Positions 26,151 through 33,824 of a stretch of DNA of 64,000 nucleotides are shown piece after piece. The first letter of the stretch is position 1; every line of letters starts with the position of its first letter. Location: positions 35,392 through 99,391 of the forward strand of contig CAZONI010000004.1 of the NCBI GenBank assembly GCA_964581175.1. Direction: 5' to 3'. This DNA is from B46-G9 sp964581175 (lineage in GTDB: Bacteria > Desulfobacterota > DSM-4660 > Desulfatiglandales > Desulfatiglandaceae). The notes beneath the pieces are model-generated. The model was given only the letters and a program-made list of their open reading frames with translations. It was not told the origin of the DNA and made no database searches. Position numbers and translations under genes: made by a program.

Positions 26151-29100
26151 TTATGCCTCCGTGTTCCGGGCCCTGGAAGCCATTTGCCTTCTGTACATCC
26201 GTTCTGTCTCTTCTGAAGGAGGGACCTCAAGGGTTCTGGCTAGAGTATCCCTGCAGCGGCGGTACGTTTTCACAACGTCCGCGTGACGCCCCAGCCTCGC
26301 ATGGCAAAGAATAAGTCGCTGATAAAAGACTTCTTCCAGGTTATTCCCCTCTAACCCACTTTCGTAGCGTTGGATCGCCTCTTCATATTCCCCTTCCTCT
26401 TCCAGGGCACTACCCAGGGTGATAAGGGCCTTGAGATACCGCAGTGACATGCGCTCCCGGAGAACGACTGCCCAGTGTTGTAACGGTTCCTCTGATATAA
26501 AAGGGCCTTTATACAGGCTGAGCGCCTCCTCGTATTTTGCCATTGCCTTTTTTCTCTTGCCCTGTTTCCAGAGGGTTTCAGCTTCCTCAAGGAAAAACTC
26601 AAAGACCCAGGTGTCGATCCAGCAATATCTTGGGTTTAAGGTCAGCCTGCCATCCCGAAGTTGAATCGTCTCTTTATGAGCAAGGATGGTTCGCAGACGG
26701 TTCAAATTGGTGGAAAAGGCGCTGTGGGCCATATCTCCCTCCGTATCCGGCCAGAGATCGTCCATGATCTTTTCAATATCGACTTCTATTCCTCCCCGGG
26801 AGATCAAGGCCCTGAGAAGTTCCAGAGGGCGTTTCTGGCTCCTCCCTGCAAAACGCAGGGGGGTGCCGTCTTTCAGAATCCCGAAGCGGCCAAAGGTATG
26901 GATTTCCAGGGTCCATGGCCAGCCTTTCAGATCGTATGGCGGGTTTTCAAGTGTGAGATTCCAGGCCCTGATGAGCCTTCGGCAGTAGTCGACCTCGATA
27001 CCTTCCTCAAGGGCCCGGGCGCACAACCTGGAAAGCATATCAGGGTGCCACCACCAGATCAGGCTCTGGAAGGCATGTCTTCGGCCAAAACTCATGGCTT
27101 CTTTCAGGTATGCCGGATCCTCATCTCTTTTCTGCCTGAAGGCCAACCAGGCGTTGCCCAGGAGGCACATAAATTCTGCGATAGTACTTCTCGTCTTTCG
27201 GGCGAGCGAATGGGCAGAGGAGAGTTCTTCGGCAGCTTCTTCAAATCGCTCCTGATCGATCAGGACCATGGCGAGCCCATACCTGCAGACCATTACAGGG
27301 AAGACATACCCGGTCTCATTTATTGCTTTGAGAGCCGTGCGTGCATGTTCCAGCGCCCGTATGGTATCCCCCCTGAGGAAGTTGTAGAGAGCGGCACAGT
27401 GATGGAAAATACCATAGCCATGATACCGCGAAGGGTTCAGAATTGGTTGAAGACGCTGCAGGAATCCTTCCGCCCTTTGGAAATGTCCAAGAATCAACGC
27501 GACAAACACGCCGTTGAGCAGAAACATCTGCTCCCAGGCACCGATGCCGGTCTGCTCTATGGTTTCGAGGGCCTCTATTACCTCCTGCAAAGTTGAAACA
27601 TCCGGGATGTCATAAAAAAGGCGTGTTGAAATGTCCAACCATTTCCAATGGAGCATTCCGGGAAGATGCGCCTTATAGGCCCCCATGAGTCTTCCGATCT
27701 CTCTCTTGATGATATCCGCTCTGGCAAAATCTCCGATCCAGGAGAAATAGGTAATAGTCCAATCAGCCGCCTCTATCCGGAGCCTCAAATCGCCGTGTTG
27801 CCGTGAAAGGGAGAGCGCTTTTTCTATCCACATCGTCATATGGGGATGATGTGGGCGGCAGCACATCAGGGCACTCATCATGGACACCGCAACGGCGGTC
27901 TCGATTTCAGGAGATGGGAAAGATTCCTCCGCCAAAAGGTCCCCTTCCATACGATCGATCCAGGGATTGAGGATAGCAAAATTGTTCCATTCATAGAGGG
28001 TAGTCCCTACAATGCCTGTCCAGGCAAGGAATACGCCCCGGCGCTCCTTTGCTGCTTCAAACAGACGAAAAGCCGTCTCAAAACGTGCTCTTGCCTCGGC
28101 CGGAGCAACATGCTGGCAGCTCAAACCAAGCCAATAGAGAGCCCATGGGGTTTTTTGGAGGGTTTCTTCAGGGAGGTGTTTGATCCATTGTTGCAGGGTG
28201 CCGTGCCGGCCCTGATCGAGAAGTCCTCTGGCCTGCTCTTCGACAAGGCCCATCAGGCCGCTGGTGTCTTCCGCCTGAATATACAAATCAGCAGCTTCCT
28301 CAAAGTAACCGGAGGCGTGCAAGAGGGTGGCGGCCTTCCGCTGCAGTTGCTTGAAAGCTTTTTGCGGCAGTGTTTCAGCGGCCTTGGACAGTAGAAATTC
28401 ACGAAACAGTGGGTGGAACTGGTAGACCGATTCCCGGGAGGGAAACCGTTCCATGAAGAGGTGGTCTCGTTCCAGGGTGGCCAGCAGGCTTGGAGCATCA
28501 GCCTGGCCGGTCAGTTCTTTTGCCATGGCAGTGGTCATTCTCGGAAGGGGAGAAGATTTGATCAGGAATTCCTTTGTGGTGGTTTCCATGTTGCCGAAAA
28601 CCTCTTCCGCGAAATAGAAAAAGACTTCTTTCGGGGTGAAGGTATTCAGGGTTTCAGGGGGAAGATTTCCGGACTTGAGGCTTTTTGTCATAAGGATGAG
28701 ACCTGCTGCCCAGCCTTGGACCCTCTGGGAGATCTCTCCCATCAGCTTTTCGGGCACACGCCTTCCAAAGGCGATTGCAGCGACTTTTCTTGATTCCGTG
28801 ATATTGAGTTTCAGGTCCTTTTGTCCGACGAGTCTGATGCGATTATTGGCGAGCATTCGTATAAATGGGGCGGGGGGATTGCTCCTGCTGAGGATCAAGA
28901 TGTGGATATCGTGCGGGACCACTGAAATTCCATCACGAAAAGGCCCGTGAAAACGGGATTCTGTGGGTATCTTGTGGTAGTCGTCAAAAACAAGAAAAAA
29001 AGGACGCGGTAACCCTTTGCACAATGCCTCGAAATAGCGCCTGGAAAATGTCGTCACATTCTGGAGATACTCCGGGGTCAAAAAGGGGAGAGGGGGAGCC

Positions 29101-29378
29101 TCAAAAGGGACGGCTTCCTGTCCCGCGAGCCCCAGATAATAAAAAAAGGTGGCGAGATCTTCATCGCCTTCGTCCATGGCAAACCAGAGACAGGGGATAT
29201 GCAGTGTGGCAAGGTAGCCTGCTGCCAGAGTTGTCTTGCCTGATCCCGCCATCCCGGTAATCCAGGTGACGCCATAATGTCCTCGCCGATCCAGTTTCTG
29301 AAAAAGCCGCTTTCGAGGAACTATGGAAGGAAGGGTTGGGAAGGAAATTTTTCGTGTCGCAGGCTGATCCGGTTTCAT
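26151..29378 (-). CDS. MalT-like STAND ATPase with C-terminal SARP/BTAD activator domain
   Basis: 1075 residues. The N-terminal NTPase has Walker A GMAGSGKTT near 42-50 and Walker B FLVFDDYHK near 150, followed by a winged-helix STAND segment (PEKLMGEISQRVQGWAAGL). Residues about 350-810 are TPR-like helical repeats. Residues about 818-900 are an OmpR-type winged helix (IHTFGRFGILKDGTPL, with SQKRPLELLRALI), and 900-1065 are a bacterial transcriptional activator domain (YEEALSLYKGPFI). Domain order thus resembles MalT with a SARP output. It should be a signal-gated transcription activator. It is divergent from the small-protein/lipoprotein cluster at 29811 and is the likely regulator of it; the inducer is unknown. 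Confidence 0.88.
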   Translation of the reverse strand: MKPDQPATRKISFPTLPSIVPRKRLFQKLDRRGHYGVTWITGMAGSGKTTLAAGYLATLHIPCLWFAMDEGDEDLATFFYYLGLAGQEAVPFEAPPLPFLTPEYLQNVTTFSRRYFEALCKGLPRPFFLVFDDYHKIPTESRFHGPFRDGISVVPHDIHILILSRSNPPAPFIRMLANNRIRLVGQKDLKLNITESRKVAAIAFGRRVPEKLMGEISQRVQGWAAGLILMTKSLKSGNLPPETLNTFTPKEVFFYFAEEVFGNMETTTKEFLIKSSPLPRMTTAMAKELTGQADAPSLLATLERDHLFMERFPSRESVYQFHPLFREFLLSKAAETLPQKAFKQLQRKAATLLHASGYFEEAADLYIQAEDTSGLMGLVEEQARGLLDQGRHGTLQQWIKHLPEETLQKTPWALYWLGLSCQHVAPAEARARFETAFRLFEAAKERRGVFLAWTGIVGTTLYEWNNFAILNPWIDRMEGDLLAEESFPSPEIETAVAVSMMSALMCCRPHHPHMTMWIEKALSLSRQHGDLRLRIEAADWTITYFSWIGDFARADIIKREIGRLMGAYKAHLPGMLHWKWLDISTRLFYDIPDVSTLQEVIEALETIEQTGIGAWEQMFLLNGVFVALILGHFQRAEGFLQRLQPILNPSRYHGYGIFHHCAALYNFLRGDTIRALEHARTALKAINETGYVFPVMVCRYGLAMVLIDQERFEEAAEELSSAHSLARKTRSTIAEFMCLLGNAWLAFRQKRDEDPAYLKEAMSFGRRHAFQSLIWWWHPDMLSRLCARALEEGIEVDYCRRLIRAWNLTLENPPYDLKGWPWTLEIHTFGRFGILKDGTPLRFAGRSQKRPLELLRALISRGGIEVDIEKIMDDLWPDTEGDMAHSAFSTNLNRLRTILAHKETIQLRDGRLTLNPRYCWIDTWVFEFFLEEAETLWKQGKRKKAMAKYEEALSLYKGPFISEEPLQHWAVVLRERMSLRYLKALITLGSALEEEGEYEEAIQRYESGLEGNNLEEVFYQRLILCHARLGRHADVVKTYRRCRDTLARTLEVPPSEETERMYRRQMASRARNTEA

Positions 29379-29810
29379 TTCTTGCCCCCTCTCCCTCGAT
29401 GATGAGCCTCAGACTCCGGGATAAAAAATCGTGCCGGATTCTCGCGCCGGCTTCGGCTTTCAATATGCCCACGGTCCAACACAAGAGAAATGTACTATCC
29501 GGGGCGTTCCAGAAGGGATCATTTTTCCCGTGGAAATGTCCCAACGTATTGTTTCCAAAATCAAATACTTCAGGCTGCGACCGCCTGTCAAATACATATT
29601 CCCTGGTGAAGTCGTCTTCCGTGGACCCGGAAAAGATATTGTCACACATAGTTTCAAAATAAAACAATAAGTTACAGATTTTTCTCATCCTGTGACTTAT
29701 CTGTGACCCCCAATGTGTTTCAATACATGACAGCTCGAAAACCGGATGTTGGAGGACCCGGCAGGACCACCAGGACTCCCAATGAGAAGCCCTATGGTTC
29801 AGGAGGAGAA
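29379..29810. other. 432-base divergent intergenic region
   Basis: Lies between the STAND regulator (minus) and the small-protein gene at 29811 (plus), so it should hold both promoters. An inverted repeat, ATAAGTTACAG (29667-29677) and CTGTGACTTAT (29690-29700), matches at 10 of 11 positions with a 12-base loop and is the best operator candidate. A 79-codon GTG frame at 29431-29670 on the plus strand reads like protein in part (KIKYFRLRPPVKYIFPGEVV) but lacks a ribosome site; I do not call it a gene. Confidence 0.4.
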
Positions 29811-29999
29811 ATGGAGAGCTATCTCGTACGGATTTACCGTCGTGACCTGAGCAATCCCGAGATGATTGCAGGCACTGTGGGAAAAATAGGGACAGAAGAA
29901 ATCCTGGCATTCAAAAACCTCGCTGAACTGGGGGAAATCATCATTGGCGGAAACAGACAAAAAGACGTGGAAAAAAGTAACATGAAGAACAAAGACTAG
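29811..29999 (+). CDS. 62-residue conserved-looking small protein
   Basis: Starts at ATG 29811, ten bases after the first base of AGGAGGAGAA; the open frame extends 36 codons upstream without support. The text MESYLVRIYRRDLSNPEMIAG, followed by a glycine/lysine turn and AFKNLAELGEIII, resembles a short alpha/beta protein seen often in deltaproteobacteria, where it typically reads VRIYRR, then GVVE and F..LDELW. Its function is unknown. It is cytoplasmic with a basic tail (KSNMKNKD) and lies 15 bases before the lipoprotein gene, so it is the first gene of that cluster. Confidence 0.68.
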   Translation: MESYLVRIYRRDLSNPEMIAGTVGKIGTEEILAFKNLAELGEIIIGGNRQKDVEKSNMKNKD

Positions 30000-30014
30000 G
30001 AGAGAGGGTCCTCT

Positions 30015-31832
30015 ATGTATAAAGGGCGCCTGCATGAAACTGGTGCATTCTTTTTCAGCTTATTGTTTATTCTGGTAACGATTACAGCCTGTTCCGAAAA
30101 AGCACATGGTGATGAGCCCCGAAAGATCCTTCCGGTGAGTCTCTCGGTGGATGTCCGTTGGGAGATGGATGAGGGGCAGAATATCCGGAAGGGATATTTC
30201 AGGATGAAAGCCAATACCACCCTGAACCTGGACCGAACCGGCAGCGGTCTTGATCACAAACCGAAACTGTCGCCCTTTTCCCTGAAGTACAGGGGGCGGA
30301 CCTTTGGGGGAAGTTGCCACTTCGAGGAGACGCTGACCCAAAAGGAACCCCAGCCGGCTATTTGTCCTCCACTCCTTGAAAGCTACAGCGGCTCAAGAAG
30401 GTTCTCCTATTCCCCACCGGAAGAATATGATTCCATCAATCTCTTGTTGCGCCGATTCGGTATTGGCAAGGGCCTCATGCCGATGGGCATTCCCTCCAGC
30501 TATTATGAATTCGCAGCCGGGGGTATTTCGGGGAAACTCAGTATGCCCGGCAAGAAACGGAAAGTGGCCAACGGGATATGCCGCTATGAACAGGCGGAAA
30601 AGCAGATCAACATGAACGTCATCGGGCTTCGATTCCCCATCCCTGAAAAGGGCCCCATGAAGGGCACGCGGAGGTGGCGGGTCAACCTCGACGGGCCGCC
30701 CCGAAACTTCAGCATCAAGATTTCCGATACAGGCATGGGAAAAAGGCGTTTTCGCCCCGCGAGCGTCGCCACGGGCGGCAATGCCACCTATTCCATCTCC
30801 TGGAATCTCGAAGAAGCTTCACCGGATTTACGGATAAGATGTTTAAGAGAAGGTGAATGGCTTGATGTGACTGACGAGATGCAAACCGTTGTGGTAGGGG
30901 AACAACTTCGTCTTAAGGCCCTTGCCATGCCGGGTTCCGATGATTTGCAGCAGGGCCAGTGGACAATACCAGGAAAGACGGTAAAGCAATTCATCGTAAC
31001 CCATGAAGGAGAGCAGATTGCAGGAAAGCCCATTTATCTTAATGACATGGACCTCAAAAAGCCGGAAATTGCTTTTTACTGGTGGGATAAATCCAAAAAA
31101 TCTTTTCCCGTTGAGTATAAGACGACGATCCAGGGTAAGGAGATGACGGCTAAGGCCCGATTTGATGTGAAGGAACCCGATATCCGGGTCACGACGGAAA
31201 TACCACCCGGAGACTGGATTGTTGCGAATACGCCAGATTATGACCCCGAAGCCCAATCTTTCAAGGACTATGTCAATTTGATTTATGACCCTAAAGACAG
31301 AAGCAAGGATTTCTCCGTCAGATTCAGCCATGATCCCTTGCCCGCCCAATTCCAGGGAGAAACGCAATATGTTCAAATTGTGCAGAAGGTTTCTCAAAGA
31401 GAAGAATCGAAATATAGTTGTAACTGCGGGGAGGATTATAATGGAATTGACAAGATCTATCCGTACGCAGAAGGCCCTGTGACCACAGACAGACCCGGAG
31501 CTCCCATGCAATTCGATTGCCTCAAGAAAGACAAACGAGGCATATGTGTGAATTGGGATACCAACGCTGATGCAGACTATAGACTGAAATATAAAACCGA
31601 GATGTATTTTGAAATGTACTTGATGTTTAAACCAGACAAACCGCAGTCGATTTTTGTTCCCCTGAGAGTGGTCAATTGGAACTGGATAGCAAATTGCCAC
31701 CGAAAAGATTCGAAGGACCCGTGGAATTGGAAAGACAGCAGCATTGAACTGACCAAGAACCTGGAGGCAGAAAAATTCCCGGAGTGGAATCATGTGTCCC
31801 CTGAAAAAGTCCCGCTTAACTCCTGCAAATAA
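30015..31832 (+). CDS. large putative lipoprotein, unknown function
   Basis: 605 residues. The N-terminus has a hydrophobic core FFFSLLFILVTITAC ending in a lipobox-like ITAC at residue 26, so the mature protein would be lipid-anchored at CSEKAHG. The rest is beta-rich and hydrophilic, with an immunoglobulin-like stretch in the middle (GEQLRLKALAMPG; QGQWTIPGKTVKQF), where a sentence-like run about a message or signal cannot be assigned to any family. A cysteine pair in KYSCNCGEDYNG and several WNW/WKD motifs occur near the C-terminus. I do not recognise a family. It is followed after 23 bases by a secreted cysteine-rich protein, so both probably act in the envelope. Confidence 0.75.
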   Translation: MYKGRLHETGAFFFSLLFILVTITACSEKAHGDEPRKILPVSLSVDVRWEMDEGQNIRKGYFRMKANTTLNLDRTGSGLDHKPKLSPFSLKYRGRTFGGSCHFEETLTQKEPQPAICPPLLESYSGSRRFSYSPPEEYDSINLLLRRFGIGKGLMPMGIPSSYYEFAAGGISGKLSMPGKKRKVANGICRYEQAEKQINMNVIGLRFPIPEKGPMKGTRRWRVNLDGPPRNFSIKISDTGMGKRRFRPASVATGGNATYSISWNLEEASPDLRIRCLREGEWLDVTDEMQTVVVGEQLRLKALAMPGSDDLQQGQWTIPGKTVKQFIVTHEGEQIAGKPIYLNDMDLKKPEIAFYWWDKSKKSFPVEYKTTIQGKEMTAKARFDVKEPDIRVTTEIPPGDWIVANTPDYDPEAQSFKDYVNLIYDPKDRSKDFSVRFSHDPLPAQFQGETQYVQIVQKVSQREESKYSCNCGEDYNGIDKIYPYAEGPVTTDRPGAPMQFDCLKKDKRGICVNWDTNADADYRLKYKTEMYFEMYLMFKPDKPQSIFVPLRVVNWNWIANCHRKDSKDPWNWKDSSIELTKNLEAEKFPEWNHVSPEKVPLNSCK

Positions 31833-31855
31833 TTCCCATCAAGGGAGGATTGCCA

Positions 31856-32179
31856 ATGCAAAACCGTTTAGCCTTTCTTTGCGTTCTGATCAGTCTGTTC
31901 CTGTTCACAATTCGGGGCTTCGCCGAAAGCGGCCCCATATACGAAAAATGCAGGGACCATCCCAGAGGACCCTGGTGCTATCAGGAAGAGGTTGAACGGA
32001 TCGGCTCCCCGGACCTGTGTGAAAATATCCTCAGATACTGGCCCAAGGCCGACGGCGTGCACGGGTGGTGCTTTTACTGCCTGGCTGTAAAAAAAGAGGA
32101 CTGCTCCCTTTGCAATCGCATTCAAACGCACGATATCCGGAAAATGTGCATCCGGGATGTTTGCAGGTCCGGTGAATAG
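31856..32179 (+). CDS. small secreted cysteine-rich protein
   Basis: 107 residues from ATG 31856 (GGGAGG upstream; TTG 31850 is a weaker alternative). A signal peptide ends near GFA|ES (about residues 1-25). The mature part of about 80 residues has at least nine cysteines in pairs such as YEKCRDHP, GPWCYQE, WCFYCL, DCSLC and MCIRDVC, which suggests disulfide bonding in the periplasm or metal binding. No family is recognised. It sits between the large lipoprotein gene and the DUF3592 protein gene on the same strand. Confidence 0.72.
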   Translation: MQNRLAFLCVLISLFLFTIRGFAESGPIYEKCRDHPRGPWCYQEEVERIGSPDLCENILRYWPKADGVHGWCFYCLAVKKEDCSLCNRIQTHDIRKMCIRDVCRSGE

Positions 32180-32244
32180 AAAACCGGTTACTGCTCAAAG
32201 GGAGAGGCACTTGGTTATGCAAAAAAGAAAAGGAGGTCAGCGAA

Positions 32245-32865
32245 ATGGATACGCCTTCATTTACGCCCCAGGAACCGGCCCCAGGTCCGGCATACGAATC
32301 TGATGTTGATTCCATGGGAAGGCCCACCGCTTCATCCCGTGCCAGGACCAAATCCGGAAGAGACCTGGGCATCCTTGCCCTGGCCATGTTCGCAGCAGGC
32401 ATTTTCCTCTTGGCATGGGGCGGGTATGAATTGAAAGGCGCCCATGAGAGCCGCAATTGGCCCAGCACCCAGGGGACCATCATCTCGTCTCAGGTCAGTA
32501 AACAGACCAGAAGGGACACAAAAACCCGTCGCACCGTCATCACCTATTACCCCAGGGTACAGTATTGGTATCAGGTCAGCGGGAAACGGTATATTTCGAA
32601 CCGGATCGAATTCGGTGGCGCGTCCGGGGGCATGCAGAGCATGGCAGAAAAGGTGGTGAAACGGTATCCCTCCGGGCAGAAGGTGACGGTGTACTACAAC
32701 CCCACGGACTCTCAGTATGCCATCCTGGAGGCAGGTTTCACCTGGTCGGCGCTCTTCATCTTCCTGGGCGGGATTGTTTTTTTCGGGATCGGGGTGATCT
32801 GTTTCGGGAGCTATCGGCAAAACCGAAAAAAGCAGAACGCATTTGGACAGGGGCAAATAGGTTGA
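32245..32865 (+). CDS. DUF3592-type membrane protein
   Basis: 206 residues. A polar N-terminal tail of about 38 residues is followed by a membrane helix (LGILALAMFAAGIFLLAWGGY), then an extracytoplasmic domain of about 110 residues with the DUF3592 pattern: W.ST.G.I near WPSTQGTIISSQV, YYPRVQYWYQVSGKRYIS, and YPSGQKVTVYYNPTDSQYAILE. A second helix (ALFIFLGGIVFFGIGVICFG) and a basic tail close it. Proteins of this type have no known activity. ATG 32245 follows AAAGGAGG. The next gene, a GIDE-like protein, begins 13 bases later and also has a membrane helix at each end, so they may form a complex. Confidence 0.82.
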   Translation: MDTPSFTPQEPAPGPAYESDVDSMGRPTASSRARTKSGRDLGILALAMFAAGIFLLAWGGYELKGAHESRNWPSTQGTIISSQVSKQTRRDTKTRRTVITYYPRVQYWYQVSGKRYISNRIEFGGASGGMQSMAEKVVKRYPSGQKVTVYYNPTDSQYAILEAGFTWSALFIFLGGIVFFGIGVICFGSYRQNRKKQNAFGQGQIG

Positions 32866-32878
32866 GCGGAGAATACTC

Positions 32879-33691
32879 ATGAATACGGTGACTGTTCTTT
32901 TCGGATGCGGGGCCGGGGTCATGGCGTTGATCATGTTCTATCTGACGAAAGAGGCGTGGATAAATCGGAAACTCACGCGCGGGCTCACCCTGACTCAGAT
33001 CAGGGACGTCCAACCGGACCTCTGCCTGGTCGAAGGGGTTGTTGAAAGCGGGGAGACCATTTCGACGTCCTATACGCATACACCGTCGGTGTGGCACCGA
33101 TGGGAGGCCACCGAGAAACGAAGCAGGAAAGGCCAGGGCGGATTTTATGAAACGTCCCTGGGATCCGGAGATCGAAAATGCCCCTTTGTTTTGAGGGATA
33201 ATTCCGGCACCATCAGCGTTACACCTGCGGGCGGTCGGACCGGTACCTATCCCCACTACCGGGTCCTGAAATCCCTGAGCGGAAAACGCACCCCACTGGG
33301 CCGCCGGATGAAAAAAATGAGAGAATTGGACCGTCAACAGTATCCGGAAGGCGGGAAAAAGCCTTTTTTTCGAAAGCTGGAGATGGATGCGCCCCTGGAC
33401 ATCCCAGACGACCTGGTGGAGATCCCTTCGGTTTCCAAAGAGGCCAAGCAGGCGTTTCGAAAATATTACGAATCCTGGGTCCAGCCGGGCGATCGGGTCT
33501 TTGTTCTGGGAACTGCCTCGCAGGTAGATGGCTCATCAAACTTGACCATCAGAAAATCGGGCCGTGCCCCCCTGGTCCTCTCCTATCAGCAGAAGGACCT
33601 CACGGCAAAGACATTTCAAAGGAATTTCATTGTGGGGTTCCTGTCCGGCATCGCTTTTGCGGCACTCTGTCTCTTCATTTTCCTTTCCTGA
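32879..33691 (+). CDS. GIDE/BAM-domain-like two-helix membrane protein
   Basis: 270 residues with one helix at about 1-23 and one at about 245-268. Between them lies a soluble domain with the pattern of the bacterial GIDE (MULAN-like, beside-a-membrane) family: LVEGVVESGETISTSYTHTP, then W.RWEATEKRSRKGQ, FVLRDNSGTISVTPAG, and later WVQPGDRVFVLGTASQ. No RING finger is present, as in other prokaryotic members, so a ubiquitin-ligase role is not implied. Function in bacteria is unknown. ATG 32879 follows GGAGA. The gene lies directly after the DUF3592 gene. Confidence 0.68.
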   Translation: MNTVTVLFGCGAGVMALIMFYLTKEAWINRKLTRGLTLTQIRDVQPDLCLVEGVVESGETISTSYTHTPSVWHRWEATEKRSRKGQGGFYETSLGSGDRKCPFVLRDNSGTISVTPAGGRTGTYPHYRVLKSLSGKRTPLGRRMKKMRELDRQQYPEGGKKPFFRKLEMDAPLDIPDDLVEIPSVSKEAKQAFRKYYESWVQPGDRVFVLGTASQVDGSSNLTIRKSGRAPLVLSYQQKDLTAKTFQRNFIVGFLSGIAFAALCLFIFLS

Positions 33692-33824
33692 TATGGAGCA
33701 TTTTCAGATCATGAACTCTTGCAGAAGAAGCAAAATCAAAGACAAGCAATTTCCATTCCCTGCCGATACAGGCGTAAAGGGTAATCACAGCAGTATCATA
33801 GGCGAGAAAGGAGGCCGACTGAAA

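Noticed and set aside
26041..26286. 81-residue plus-strand frame at the 3' end of the STAND gene
   Set aside because: It lies mostly antisense to the well-supported BTAD domain and has no ribosome site.
29431..29670. 79-codon GTG frame upstream of the small-protein gene
   Set aside because: Some text looks protein-like, but it has no ribosome site and covers the likely regulatory region; kept only as a remark.
29161..29910. 249-codon minus-strand frame across the regulator start
   Set aside because: It overlaps the conserved N-terminal ATPase domain in another frame and reads as low-complexity, non-protein-like text.
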